The notes under the pieces are model-generated. The model had not been told where the DNA came from. It did no database searches and saw only the letters and a list, made by a program, of their open reading frames with translations. Positions 52,088 to 61,198 of a stretch of 64,000 nt of DNA are shown piece by piece (positions within the stretch are counted from its first letter, which is position 1; each line of letters starts with the position of its first letter). The position numbers and the translations under genes were made by a program. This DNA comes from CAIRDP01 sp037134895 (GTDB taxonomy: Bacteria > Bacteroidota > Bacteroidia > Bacteroidales > FEN-979): positions 178,498-242,497 of the forward strand of contig JBAXLI010000001.1 of the NCBI GenBank assembly GCA_037134895.1, in the 5' to 3' direction.

Positions 52088-55000
52088 ATGGCGAATGAGG
52101 AAAAATCACTGAACCAGCGCCTTTCGGGCCTCAGTCCTGATCAGCTGAAAGCCTTGCTCAGGAAGGGAAGGGATGAATCGGCCCCAAGGCCGGGCAAGCC
52201 TGCCAAAATGGAAAGGAATGCCGCCGGGGTGTATCCTCTCTCCAAAGCCCAGGAGCGGATGTGGTTCCTCGATAAGCTGACCGAAGGGGAGGGTCTTTAT
52301 AATAATCCTGTTGCACTGCGGATGTTTGCCGTGTTTCCCCTCAACATCGATATTCTTGCAAGGAGCCTCGGAATTCTTACCGAAAGGCATGAGATCCTGA
52401 GGACCACCTTCCATCTCGAAAACGGGATGCCCGTGCAAAAGGTACATACGAAAGGGAAACCTGAAATTCTGTATGAGGATCTTCGCAGCCTGCCTGCTGC
52501 CGAAAAGGAAACCTGGGCAATGAAAGAAGCCCTGGAACACGGGAAAATGCCCATTCCTCTCGATACACTTCCTCTTACCCGCTTCAAAGTATTGCACCTG
52601 GATGACCTGGAATATATTCTCCTGATCAATCCGCATCATATCATTTCCGACGGATGGTCGAACGCCTTGTTTGCCAAGGAACTTTCGATGACTTACGGAG
52701 CGCTTGAAAGCAACGAACCATCACCATTTCCCGTGCCTGAATACCAGTATGTCGATTTCGTGAAATGGGAGAAAGACTGGATGTCCGGTCCGGTGTATAA
52801 GGAACAGCTTGCATTCTGGAAATCCCAGCTGGAGCAGCTGCCCGACCCCCTGAAATTGCCGCTTGATTTTCCCAGGCCGGCCATCATGTCGCACAGGGGT
52901 AGCAAAGAAGTGAATTCAATGGATGTAGCCGAAGCCGATCGGCTCAGGCAGTTTTGCCAAAAGGAAAACATTACCCTCTTCCATCTTCTGTTTGGGGCTT
53001 TTTCCCTGCTGATGTCGAAATACAGCAATCAGAGCGATATCATCGTCGGTGTGCCTGTTGCCCGTCGCAACCAGCTTTCGTTCCAGAACACCATGGGGCT
53101 TTTTATCAACACCCTGCCACTGAGGGTCAGGACCAGAGAAAAACAGTCAGCCCTCGATTTTCTGAAAGAAATAAAAGCTTATTCCCAGCAGGCATTCATG
53201 CGGCAGGAGCTGCCATTTGAGAAGCTGATCGAAGAAGTGAACCCCGACCGCAACCTGGGTACCAACCCGGTCTTCCAGGTACATTTCGTGCATCAGAACA
53301 TCCCTTCGCTCTACAGTGTCAAAGGACTTAGCGTCAAGCCCGAAAGCATAGATTATTCATTTTCGAAATTCGACCTGAACTTCTGGGTTGAGGAAGCCAA
53401 CAACGGACTGATCCTTTCGGTGACTTATCCAACGGATATCTTCCGCCCCGAAATCATTCAGAACATCCTTCTCAATTACAAACTCCTGCTGTCGTCGATA
53501 GTGGAAAATACAGCAGAGCAATGTGGCAGGATAAAGTACTTTCCTGAAAGCCAGCGTTCGCTTTGCCGGGGAAACACTGAAGAATATTTTGGGCAAGGTA
53601 CCAGTGAACCTGCAACATGGCTGGGCGAATTCAGCTCCATGGCAAAGGAGTTTCCCGGGAACACGGCCCTGCGTGATTTTCACCGCAGGCTCACCTATTC
53701 CGAATTGGACCAGGAGTCGACGCACCTGGCTAAAGTCCTTGCCCGAAGAGGAGTTGGCAGAGGAGACCTTGTTGGATTGCTTCTTCCGCGTAATGCCTCA
53801 TTACTGATATCCATACTCGGGATTTTTAAAGCCGGGGCAGCATATGTCCCTCTCGATGTGCACCTGCCTTCCGAAAGGCTTGATTTCATTTCAAAAGATG
53901 CCGGATTAAAGCTCATCATCGGTTCACAGGAGGTGGCAGATGCTTATACCGGGGCAGGAGCGCCTGTCGGACTTTTTGAAAACCTTATGGCCGAAGCAGG
54001 AAACGGTGATTTGCCTTATCAGACTGCCAGCGATCCCTCACTTGCCTATGTTATCTATACATCAGGAACTACAGGAACTCCGAAAGGAGTATGCATTGGT
54101 TCGGAACAACTGCTGAATTATTCGAAAGCAGTCTGGAAGCGGATGAAACTAAATGCCGGGGATTCCTTTGCCACAATCTCATCCATAGCAGCAGACCTTG
54201 GAAACACCATGATCTTTCCGCCCCTTATCCATGGGGGAGAAGTTGTCATTGTTCCCGAAGATCTTACCACAGATGCGGCCCTTCTGGCTGAATGGCTTGA
54301 TAAACAACCGGTCGACTGCCTGAAGATAGTGCCCTCGCATTTGCTGAGCCTGCTTCATTCAGAAAAGTCCGCAAGCCTGCTCCCAAAGAAACTGCTGATA
54401 TGCGGGGGAGAAAAATGCACCCCTTCGCTTGCCCAAAGCGTAAGATCAGTTTCACCCGGACTCAGGATCATCAATCATTACGGTCCGACCGAATCTACAA
54501 TCGGATCCCTTACTTACGAGGTTCCGTTTGAATTTGATCCCGCTCTATCTTCCTTCCCGATCGGATGGCCCCTCGACAACACCTCGGTGTATATTACCGG
54601 TAACGAACTGCAATTGCTCCCGAAGGGAGTTGCGGGTGAGATCATTTTAAGCGGAAAGAACATTGCCAGGGGGTATCTTAACCGCCCTGAGCTTACAGCA
54701 GAGAAATTTGCCGGAGATCCCTTCGTTCCTGGGGAAAGGATATATCGCACCGGGGATTCAGGCAGGATGCAGGATGCAGGATCAGTAATTTTCCTCGGCC
54801 GCAGCGACCACCAGGTCAAGATCAGGGGTTACAGGGTCGAGACCAGGGAAATAGAGAATGTACTGAATACAAGTCCGCTCATTGAACAGGCCGTTGTGCT
54901 GATCCCCGAAGGCGCTGCATCGGTGAATACAGTGCAGGCTGCCATAAGGCTGAAACCCGGTGCCGCATGTGATGAAGCCCTTCTGAGGGCCTGGCTGCAG

Positions 55001-56221
55001 AAAAAACTGCCGGCCTATATGATCCCATCTGCATTTCATATATATGAGAATTTTCCGCTCACTCCGAACGGTAAGATCGATCTTAAGGAGTTAAGGCGGA
55101 TGACGGAGCCCGGCAGTGAAGCATCCGTGTCTTTTACCCCGCCGAGGGACCTTGTAGAACTGAAGCTTCTGAATATTTTCAGGGAGATCCTGAAGCAGGA
55201 TAAGATGGGGATAGAAGACGGATTTTTCGATATGGGAGGCCATTCATTGCTTGCGATACAGCTGTTTGCCGCTATTGACAGGGAGTTTCATGTACATCTT
55301 CCGCTTGCCACCTTGTTTGAGAGGGGAAATGTGATGAAGATGGCCGAACTCTTAAGGGATTCGGACAGGCAGCAGAAGCCATCGGCCCTTGTTCCTATCA
55401 GGCCCGGGAGCGGTAAAAAATTGTTGTTCCTTGTGCATCCTGCAGGGGGCAATGTGCTTTGCTATTACGAATTGGGGAGGGAACTCGGGCAGGATTACTC
55501 TGTATACGGATTGCAGGCTGCCGGTTTATCGGGCAGAACCTTTGATACCGTTGGAGATATTGCGAAGAGTTATCTCGAAGATATTAATCTGCCTGCCGAT
55601 CTTAATGATGTAATTTTTGCCGGATGGTCTATGGGGGCCCTCATAGCCTTTGAAATGGCAAGACAGGCAGGTGAAAGAACAGGAAAGAATCCTTGCCTTA
55701 TGATCATCGATCAGCTTGCCCCTGTTGAGGAAACCATGGGAAAAGCGAATGCTGTGATCGATCCGGTAGACAGGATGCTGGTTTTCGCAGGCAAGGTGGC
55801 CCACCTGGTTGGCCGTTCCCTGGGTATCAGCGCCACCGATCTTAAAGGCAAATCATCAGAGGAGCAGTCGGAGGTGTTTCTTAAGGCGTTCAAGGGAGTG
55901 AACCTTGTGCCTCCTGATATGAAGCTGGGTGATTTCCATGGCTACCTGGAACTGATGATACATCATAACGAGATCACCTCGGCCTGCCGCCCCGGTTCCT
56001 TCGAAGGAAAAACCCTTCTCATCAGGGCCGAAGAAGCTCTGCCTCCCTTGGATGAACGCAGCCCTGTTCCTGATCGGAGCGCCGACCTGGGCTGGGGAAA
56101 ATGGATAAAAAAGGATCTCACCATAGTGAACATTCCCGGCAACCATGTATCGGTCATATCCGAACCTTTCGTTGCCAACCTGGCTAAAACACTCATGAAA
56201 TGGGGGGAGAAGGAAGAATGA
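52088..56221 (+). CDS. Nonribosomal peptide synthetase with thioesterase, C-A-T-TE
   Basis: A 1377-residue terminal module. Residues 1-40 include LSGLSPDQLKALLRKG, similar to the N-terminal docking-like segment of the enoyl reductase. The C domain (about 45-480) has HHIISDG near 182. The A domain (about 515-990) has YTSGTTGTPKG near 657 and pocket DLTKIGHIGK, nine of ten identical to the recalled aspartate code DLTKVGHIGK. T has MGGHSL near 1050. The thioesterase (about 1100-1377) has GWSMGA with the catalytic Ser near 1180, IIDQ for Asp and GNHVS for His near 1352. It should add aspartate and release the chain by hydrolysis or cyclisation. The PPTase start codon overlaps its stop. Confidence 0.94.
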   Translation: MANEEKSLNQRLSGLSPDQLKALLRKGRDESAPRPGKPAKMERNAAGVYPLSKAQERMWFLDKLTEGEGLYNNPVALRMFAVFPLNIDILARSLGILTERHEILRTTFHLENGMPVQKVHTKGKPEILYEDLRSLPAAEKETWAMKEALEHGKMPIPLDTLPLTRFKVLHLDDLEYILLINPHHIISDGWSNALFAKELSMTYGALESNEPSPFPVPEYQYVDFVKWEKDWMSGPVYKEQLAFWKSQLEQLPDPLKLPLDFPRPAIMSHRGSKEVNSMDVAEADRLRQFCQKENITLFHLLFGAFSLLMSKYSNQSDIIVGVPVARRNQLSFQNTMGLFINTLPLRVRTREKQSALDFLKEIKAYSQQAFMRQELPFEKLIEEVNPDRNLGTNPVFQVHFVHQNIPSLYSVKGLSVKPESIDYSFSKFDLNFWVEEANNGLILSVTYPTDIFRPEIIQNILLNYKLLLSSIVENTAEQCGRIKYFPESQRSLCRGNTEEYFGQGTSEPATWLGEFSSMAKEFPGNTALRDFHRRLTYSELDQESTHLAKVLARRGVGRGDLVGLLLPRNASLLISILGIFKAGAAYVPLDVHLPSERLDFISKDAGLKLIIGSQEVADAYTGAGAPVGLFENLMAEAGNGDLPYQTASDPSLAYVIYTSGTTGTPKGVCIGSEQLLNYSKAVWKRMKLNAGDSFATISSIAADLGNTMIFPPLIHGGEVVIVPEDLTTDAALLAEWLDKQPVDCLKIVPSHLLSLLHSEKSASLLPKKLLICGGEKCTPSLAQSVRSVSPGLRIINHYGPTESTIGSLTYEVPFEFDPALSSFPIGWPLDNTSVYITGNELQLLPKGVAGEIILSGKNIARGYLNRPELTAEKFAGDPFVPGERIYRTGDSGRMQDAGSVIFLGRSDHQVKIRGYRVETREIENVLNTSPLIEQAVVLIPEGAASVNTVQAAIRLKPGAACDEALLRAWLQKKLPAYMIPSAFHIYENFPLTPNGKIDLKELRRMTEPGSEASVSFTPPRDLVELKLLNIFREILKQDKMGIEDGFFDMGGHSLLAIQLFAAIDREFHVHLPLATLFERGNVMKMAELLRDSDRQQKPSALVPIRPGSGKKLLFLVHPAGGNVLCYYELGRELGQDYSVYGLQAAGLSGRTFDTVGDIAKSYLEDINLPADLNDVIFAGWSMGALIAFEMARQAGERTGKNPCLMIIDQLAPVEETMGKANAVIDPVDRMLVFAGKVAHLVGRSLGISATDLKGKSSEEQSEVFLKAFKGVNLVPPDMKLGDFHGYLELMIHHNEITSACRPGSFEGKTLLIRAEEALPPLDERSPVPDRSADLGWGKWIKKDLTIVNIPGNHVSVISEPFVANLAKTLMKWGEKEE

Positions 56222-56937
56222 TACCGGCCGGAATTTCTCTTTTAGGAACCCTCAGTGAAGAAACGCTGAATGAAAGAGCCGCGAAGCTTCTGCATCCTGC
56301 AGAACTCGGGGATGCCGGCGCTTACCGCTCCCTCATCCGCAGACAATCATACCTGCATGGCAGGATAGCAGCAAAATCGGCAATCAGCAAGGTGTTTCCG
56401 GGCATTGACCCTGTTTCCCTGCAGATCATCAACGGAAGTTTTGGCGAACCAATCCTTAAGAACCTTTCTGAGCCGTATGGGATTTCGATTGCCCACGGGG
56501 AGGACTGGAACGCGGGATTGTGCTTTCCACTGGCTATGCCGATGGGGATTGATGCAGAGACGGTTTCGGAAAAAAACAACTCGATCATACCTGCGGTCCT
56601 CAGTGCAAGAGAAAAAGCGGTATGCGGGCATGAGCCTGATCCCCTCTTGTTCATGCATATACTATGGACATTGAAAGAAGCGGCGGGCAAAGCGATCGGA
56701 CTGGGATTCAGGGTGCCTCATGAATGGTATGAAACGGAGGCAGTTGAAGCTGAAATGCATGAAGGTAAAATCATGTACCATTGCAGTTTCAAGCATCTGA
56801 ATTTATTTGCAGGCCTTTCGGTTAGTATTCCGGGGGGATTGATTTCGCTGGTATTTCCGGCAGGTAAAGGAATTGACAGCTTAATATACAGCTTATTACA
56901 CGATACTAAAATCAAGGTTGATGGAACAGGATCATAA
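56218..56937 (+). CDS. 4'-phosphopantetheinyl transferase (Sfp type)
   Basis: A 239-residue enzyme when started at ATG 56218, which overlaps the NRPS stop as ATGA. It attaches the phosphopantetheine arm to the carrier domains. Motifs MGIDAETVSEKN (magnesium-binding Asp and Glu) and WTLKEAAGKAIGLGF (catalytic W-x-x-K-E-A-x-x-K) are intact. PYGISIAHGEDW matches the preceding CoA-phosphate-binding strand and its His. It is placed to activate the three NRPS/PKS proteins encoded just upstream. Confidence 0.92.
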   Translation: MIPAGISLLGTLSEETLNERAAKLLHPAELGDAGAYRSLIRRQSYLHGRIAAKSAISKVFPGIDPVSLQIINGSFGEPILKNLSEPYGISIAHGEDWNAGLCFPLAMPMGIDAETVSEKNNSIIPAVLSAREKAVCGHEPDPLLFMHILWTLKEAAGKAIGLGFRVPHEWYETEAVEAEMHEGKIMYHCSFKHLNLFAGLSVSIPGGLISLVFPAGKGIDSLIYSLLHDTKIKVDGTGS

Positions 56938-57961
56938 GGCGAACATCGGCAGAATGAGGGGGTTCATTTATGGTAACTGGCAAACATGCATTACATATGC
57001 GTTTGCAGAATTGGACATCGCTGAATTTCTGAAGGGCGGAAGTAAAAGTCTGGAAGCACTTTCTGCGGATGTGAAGATAGAACCCGGGACCTTGTTCAGG
57101 TTTCTTCGTTGTTGCGCCCAGCTGAGGTTCGTTGAGATCAGTCCTGAAACCAAAGAAATCACCCTGACTGGATTCGGGAGATACCTGCTCAGGGACCACC
57201 CTTTCAGCCAGCGGGATGCCGCATTGCTGAACGGGGTGTTTTACAGGTATGAGCCCTGGGGAAAGATCATCGAAGTGCTTAAGGCAGGAAGCGGGGAAGG
57301 CTTTTCGGAAACTCACCGTAGCGGGTCCCTGGATTTTTTAAAGGACAAGCCTGAGCTGCTCGAGGTCTTCCAGAGAGCCATGACCAACCTCTCGGTGACT
57401 GAGAACGAACATATAGCGAAGGCCTATGATTTCGGCAGGTTCAGGCATATTATTGATGTTGGCGGAGGAAAGGGTTCGTTTATCATGGCTGTTCTCAGTG
57501 CGAACCAGGCAATGAGCGGCACGATCTTCGACCTGGAAGAAACATTAGAGACTGGGAAATTGCCAGAAGGCGTTATGGGAGAGAGGATCAGTTTGAAGGC
57601 AGGTGATTTTTTCCAGTCCCTGCCATCAGATGGTGATGTGTATACCATGAAGAATGTGCTTCATAACTGGCCTGAGGAAAAGGTGAGGATGATCATGAAG
57701 AATATGTACCTTGCCATCAGGAGTTCAGATGATCCCTTGCAAAAGCGTGTGCTGGTAATCGAACACCTGATGAACGATGATCCCGGAGCTGAGAGCATCA
57801 CCCCGTGGATGGATATGAATTTCTTTATCCTTGTTGGCGGACAGGACAGGACCTTAAAGGAATATTCAGAATTATTTAATGACTGCGGATTTTCGATTAC
57901 CAGTATCATACCAACAAAAACAGGCCGGAGTATTATCGAACTGGCGGTTAAGGATCATTAA
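56921..57961 (+). CDS. O-methyltransferase, plant-COMT/acetylserotonin family
   Basis: A 346-residue SAM-dependent methyltransferase from ATG 56921, overlapping the PPTase end by 17 bp. An N-terminal winged-helix dimerisation domain (FAELDIAEFLKGGSKSLEALSADVKIEPGTLFRFLRCCAQL) precedes a Rossmann domain with HIIDVGGGKGSFI for SAM. MKNVLHNWPEEKVRMIMKN holds the catalytic His. It likely methylates a hydroxyl or carboxyl group of the NRPS-PKS product or of its starter. Members of this family often act on aromatic hydroxyls, which would fit an aryl starter, but that is a guess. Confidence 0.9.
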   Translation: MEQDHKANIGRMRGFIYGNWQTCITYAFAELDIAEFLKGGSKSLEALSADVKIEPGTLFRFLRCCAQLRFVEISPETKEITLTGFGRYLLRDHPFSQRDAALLNGVFYRYEPWGKIIEVLKAGSGEGFSETHRSGSLDFLKDKPELLEVFQRAMTNLSVTENEHIAKAYDFGRFRHIIDVGGGKGSFIMAVLSANQAMSGTIFDLEETLETGKLPEGVMGERISLKAGDFFQSLPSDGDVYTMKNVLHNWPEEKVRMIMKNMYLAIRSSDDPLQKRVLVIEHLMNDDPGAESITPWMDMNFFILVGGQDRTLKEYSELFNDCGFSITSIIPTKTGRSIIELAVKDH

Positions 57962-57992
57962 ACCGAATATTAATCAATCAAAAGGAGGGAAT

Positions 57993-60875
57993 ATGAAAAA
58001 GTTAACAGCTTTACTGATGCTTGCAGCATTGATTTGGGTCCCTGTTGTTGCGGCAATGGCCCAGGCGGTGCCTGATGTAATTTATTACAATGCAAAGATT
58101 GTTACGCTGGATGCTGCAGGTTCCACAGCTTCGGCTGTTGCTATCAAAGACGGGAAATTCTTTAAAGTCGGCAGTGTAGAGGAAATAAAGAAGCTTGCCG
58201 GTCCGGCTACAAAGATGGTCGACCTGGGAGGAAGTACGGTGGTTCCCGGACTTATCGACGCACACTGTCATCCGATGGAAGCAGCCATGATGAAGAGTTC
58301 ATGGGTTGATTGCCGTTTCCCTGAAACACCTTCGGTGAAAGAAGCCCTGGAACATATCAAAGCCTGGGTAAAGAAAACTCCTAAGGGAGACTGGGTCTAT
58401 GTAGCCTGTGTTTCGGCCAGCGAAAACAAGTTCGCTGAAAAACGCCTGCCCTTAAAAGCTGAACTTGATGCCGCTTCACCCGACAACCCGCTTGTACTTG
58501 CCAACGGAACCCATATGGCCGTAGTGAATTCAGCAGCCCTCAAGGCACTCGGGATTACCAAGGGGATGAAGAAACTTCCCAAGGGAGGCACGGTCATACT
58601 GGATAAGGACGGTGTTCCAACCGGAACCATTACCGATGGAATGGCCGATATACCCATGTCGACCACCCTGGCCCAGTTTGAACAGTATTATACAAAAGAC
58701 ATGCAGGAGTTCTGGAATGAGCATGGCTTCACTTCATTTCTCGCTATAACTCCGGCTGCTGCCTTACCCGTGCTGCAAGGCCTTGCAGCGAAGAAATTCC
58801 AGCCTACGATCAGGTATACCACTTCTATCTGGACATCTGCAAACGGTGTTGACATGCCCGAAGATCTTTCGAAATATAAAATGCCGGCTAACGCTGATCC
58901 TGCCTTCTACCGTTTCGGAGGGATCAAGGTATGGATTGACGGGGAGAATGATTGCCGCACAGGTTATATGTACAGTGCCTATAAGGGGCATTTCGACACA
59001 GATCCCACCGGTGACAAAGGAAGCCTGGTTACACCGGAACCGATTGACCTTAAAATGGCGAACATCGCTGCGAAGAACGGGGTCATGGTGATGCTTCACG
59101 GATCGGGTGACAAGGCCATGGATATTGGTCTGACGACCTATGAAGAGCTTGTTAAAACAGGCAAGCAGGGAAAGATATTCAGGCTTGAACATTTTGGCAT
59201 GTTCCAGATGACCGACAAGCAGCTTGCAAGGGCAAAAGCCCTGTATGCAAAAGGCCTGAGGATCTCGGTTCAGCCGACCTGGCTGCTCGACCTGGTAAAA
59301 GCCGATTACGAGAATATGGGAGCCAGGCGAACCGAGACCGGTTTCAGGTTCCGTTCCATGATAGATGCCGGGCTTGAGCCGGCAGCAGGTTCCGATGTAA
59401 CCGGGATTTATCTTGATAATGTAAATCCCTTCCTGGCTATCTATGCCTCTGTCACACGTAAATCGGATGCAGGATTATTTGAGGATCAGAAGGAAGCTGT
59501 AACGGTTATGGAAGCATTGAAGATGTGGACCGTTTGGGCTGCAAAATCGATCGGTGAGTTTGATGTAAAAGGATCCATTGAGCCCGGGAAGTACGGTGAC
59601 ATGACGGTTTTGTCATCAGATATCTTCACAATATCTCCCGACAGCCTGAAGAATGTAGTTCCTCTGAAAACGATAGTAGGTGGCAAGGTCGTTTATGACC
59701 GCAAGAAGGCGATGTCGTTCAAATTGCCGGCCGGACAAAGCATTTATGATCCTCCCGTTCCACTGCCTGCTGGCAAACACGGTGACCTGATCTGGGCAAC
59801 GGAGATCCAGACTGCCATCCCCGGAGCCAGGGCATGGAAAATCCTGTATCGGTCAACGGATATTCATGATGTTGCATGTCCGGTTACCGGCCTTGTCGTC
59901 GCTCCTGTTAGCAAAGCTCCTGTCGGTGGCCGTCCGGTTGTAAGCTGGGCCCATGGCTCCACAGGGATTGATCGCGGTTGTGCCCCTTCACTGGTTGCTG
60001 ATCCTGCTAAAGATGCCACTTTCTACTTTTTTGCCAACAGTCCCGACCCGATTGATGCAGGCGTACCGGCGCTCACACAGATGATTGCAGCCGGTTATGT
60101 TGTAGTTGCAACGGATTACCAGGGCCAGGGAACTCCGGGCCTTCACCAGTACCTTATCGGGCCAACGGCAGCCCGTAATTCACTGGATGCCATTCTTGCT
60201 GCACGCCAGCTGACCGAAACCGGATCAGGTAATAAATCGGTTGTAATGGGATGGTCGCAGGGGGGACAGGCTGCAGTATGGGCCGGACAGATTGCCGATT
60301 ATCTAACTGATTCAGCTTCCTTGGTGGGCGTGGTTTCAATGGCCCCAGTGAATTCATATGAGCAAAGCAAAATTGAGATGCAGATCCTGGCTTCAGGCAA
60401 GAATCTGCCAATAATGACCAGCACAGAAACCATTATGACCCAGTTTGCCATGGTGGGGACTTTTCCTGAACTCCAACTCTCAGATGTACTTACTCCACTT
60501 GGCATTGACTTCATTAATGAATCGAGCAAGCATCAGTGTAACCATCAAATGGGACAAGCGCTTAATTATTTGCAGGCCTGGAAAGGCAGTGCATCGCGCA
60601 CCGATCCCCAGAACCAGGATAAATGGTTAAAACGGATACAGGATCTGGCTCTCGGGAATATCCCTTCAAAGGTACCCGTTGCCTTATTCCAGGGAGACGA
60701 TGATCCAACCATCTTCCCTGCTGCTACCGAAGCTTATTTCAAAATTGCCCAGGCTTCAGGGACAAAGATTCTTTACAAGCATTATGCAGGAACAGACCAC
60801 CTCAGGTTACCAGGCGCTGCACAGAGTGATTTCCTGAGCTGGATTGCCGACCGTTTTGCCGGCAAACAGCCGTAG
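57993..60875 (+). CDS. Exported fusion of YtcJ-like amidohydrolase and secretory-lipase-like hydrolase
   Basis: A 960-residue protein from ATG 57993, backed by AAAGGAGG 4 nt upstream. The signal peptide ends near AMAQ. Residues about 28-580 are a YtcJ-type amidohydrolase: NAKIVTLDAAG, VVPGLIDAHCHP (first metal His pair near 90-92), GSGDKAMDIGL and SIEPGKYGDMTVLSS. Residues about 600-960 are an alpha/beta hydrolase with VSWAHGST, ATDYQGQGTPG, GWSQGG (catalytic Ser near 755), a late Asp (GDDDPT) and His (AGTDHLRLPG). I know of no standard family with this fusion. It ends the biosynthetic gene run, 31 bp after the methyltransferase, and could trim the product after export or give self-protection. 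Confidence 0.85.
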   Translation: MKKLTALLMLAALIWVPVVAAMAQAVPDVIYYNAKIVTLDAAGSTASAVAIKDGKFFKVGSVEEIKKLAGPATKMVDLGGSTVVPGLIDAHCHPMEAAMMKSSWVDCRFPETPSVKEALEHIKAWVKKTPKGDWVYVACVSASENKFAEKRLPLKAELDAASPDNPLVLANGTHMAVVNSAALKALGITKGMKKLPKGGTVILDKDGVPTGTITDGMADIPMSTTLAQFEQYYTKDMQEFWNEHGFTSFLAITPAAALPVLQGLAAKKFQPTIRYTTSIWTSANGVDMPEDLSKYKMPANADPAFYRFGGIKVWIDGENDCRTGYMYSAYKGHFDTDPTGDKGSLVTPEPIDLKMANIAAKNGVMVMLHGSGDKAMDIGLTTYEELVKTGKQGKIFRLEHFGMFQMTDKQLARAKALYAKGLRISVQPTWLLDLVKADYENMGARRTETGFRFRSMIDAGLEPAAGSDVTGIYLDNVNPFLAIYASVTRKSDAGLFEDQKEAVTVMEALKMWTVWAAKSIGEFDVKGSIEPGKYGDMTVLSSDIFTISPDSLKNVVPLKTIVGGKVVYDRKKAMSFKLPAGQSIYDPPVPLPAGKHGDLIWATEIQTAIPGARAWKILYRSTDIHDVACPVTGLVVAPVSKAPVGGRPVVSWAHGSTGIDRGCAPSLVADPAKDATFYFFANSPDPIDAGVPALTQMIAAGYVVVATDYQGQGTPGLHQYLIGPTAARNSLDAILAARQLTETGSGNKSVVMGWSQGGQAAVWAGQIADYLTDSASLVGVVSMAPVNSYEQSKIEMQILASGKNLPIMTSTETIMTQFAMVGTFPELQLSDVLTPLGIDFINESSKHQCNHQMGQALNYLQAWKGSASRTDPQNQDKWLKRIQDLALGNIPSKVPVALFQGDDDPTIFPAATEAYFKIAQASGTKILYKHYAGTDHLRLPGAAQSDFLSWIADRFAGKQP

Positions 60876-60967
60876 GATCAAGTTGATTATTATTTATGAG
60901 GCTGGGTTGTTTGATTGATCCAAGCCATTTCATTTGGATGATTCAAAACTAATCAATCCAAAATTTC

Positions 60968-60990
60968 CTGGCGTGCAAGGTGCACGCCAG
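60968..60990. terminator. Perfect GC-rich hairpin after the biosynthetic genes
   Basis: CTGGCGTGCA-AGG-TGCACGCCAG: ten perfect pairs and a 3-nt loop, 92 bp after the stop of the fusion gene. No U tract follows, so termination would need Rho or it may only protect the 3' end. Confidence 0.45.
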
Positions 60991-61044
60991 TGAAAAGAGC
61001 TAACGGCAAGAATATTAATAATTTAGATGTCTTGGTATCTTGAA

Positions 61045-61084
61045 AATTCCGATTATCGGAAATACTTTTCCGATAATCGGAATT
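61045..61084. repeat. Perfect 18-bp inverted repeat containing two CCGAT(T/A)ATCGG dyads
   Basis: The arms at 61045-61062 and 61067-61084 are perfectly complementary with a 4-nt loop. Each arm contains TTCCGATTATCGGAA or its complement, itself a dyad. It could act as a bidirectional hairpin or as a paired operator. Confidence 0.65.
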
Positions 61085-61198
61085 GATAATCAGGGCTTTA
61101 CACCAATTTTCTTTGAATTTATAATAATATATTTTGTATTATTGTTCTTTATTATTCAGAATCTTTAAATTAAATTATAAGATAGACTCACAGGCAAA

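Larger units (their letters stand above)
60876..61198. other. 323-bp interval after the natural-product genes, rich in inverted repeats
   Basis: No reading frame is credible. It holds an imperfect dyad TTTGGATGATT/AATCAATCCAAA (60933-60943 and 60951-60962), a 10-bp-stem hairpin (60968-60990), an 18-bp-stem hairpin (61045-61084) and an AT-rich end with no convincing promoter for the next gene. Confidence 0.6.

Noticed and set aside
57879..57992. Upstream extension of the amidohydrolase-lipase frame into the methyltransferase gene
   Set aside because: The ATG at 57993 has a strong AAAGGAGG site and begins a signal peptide; the extension would bury the signal.
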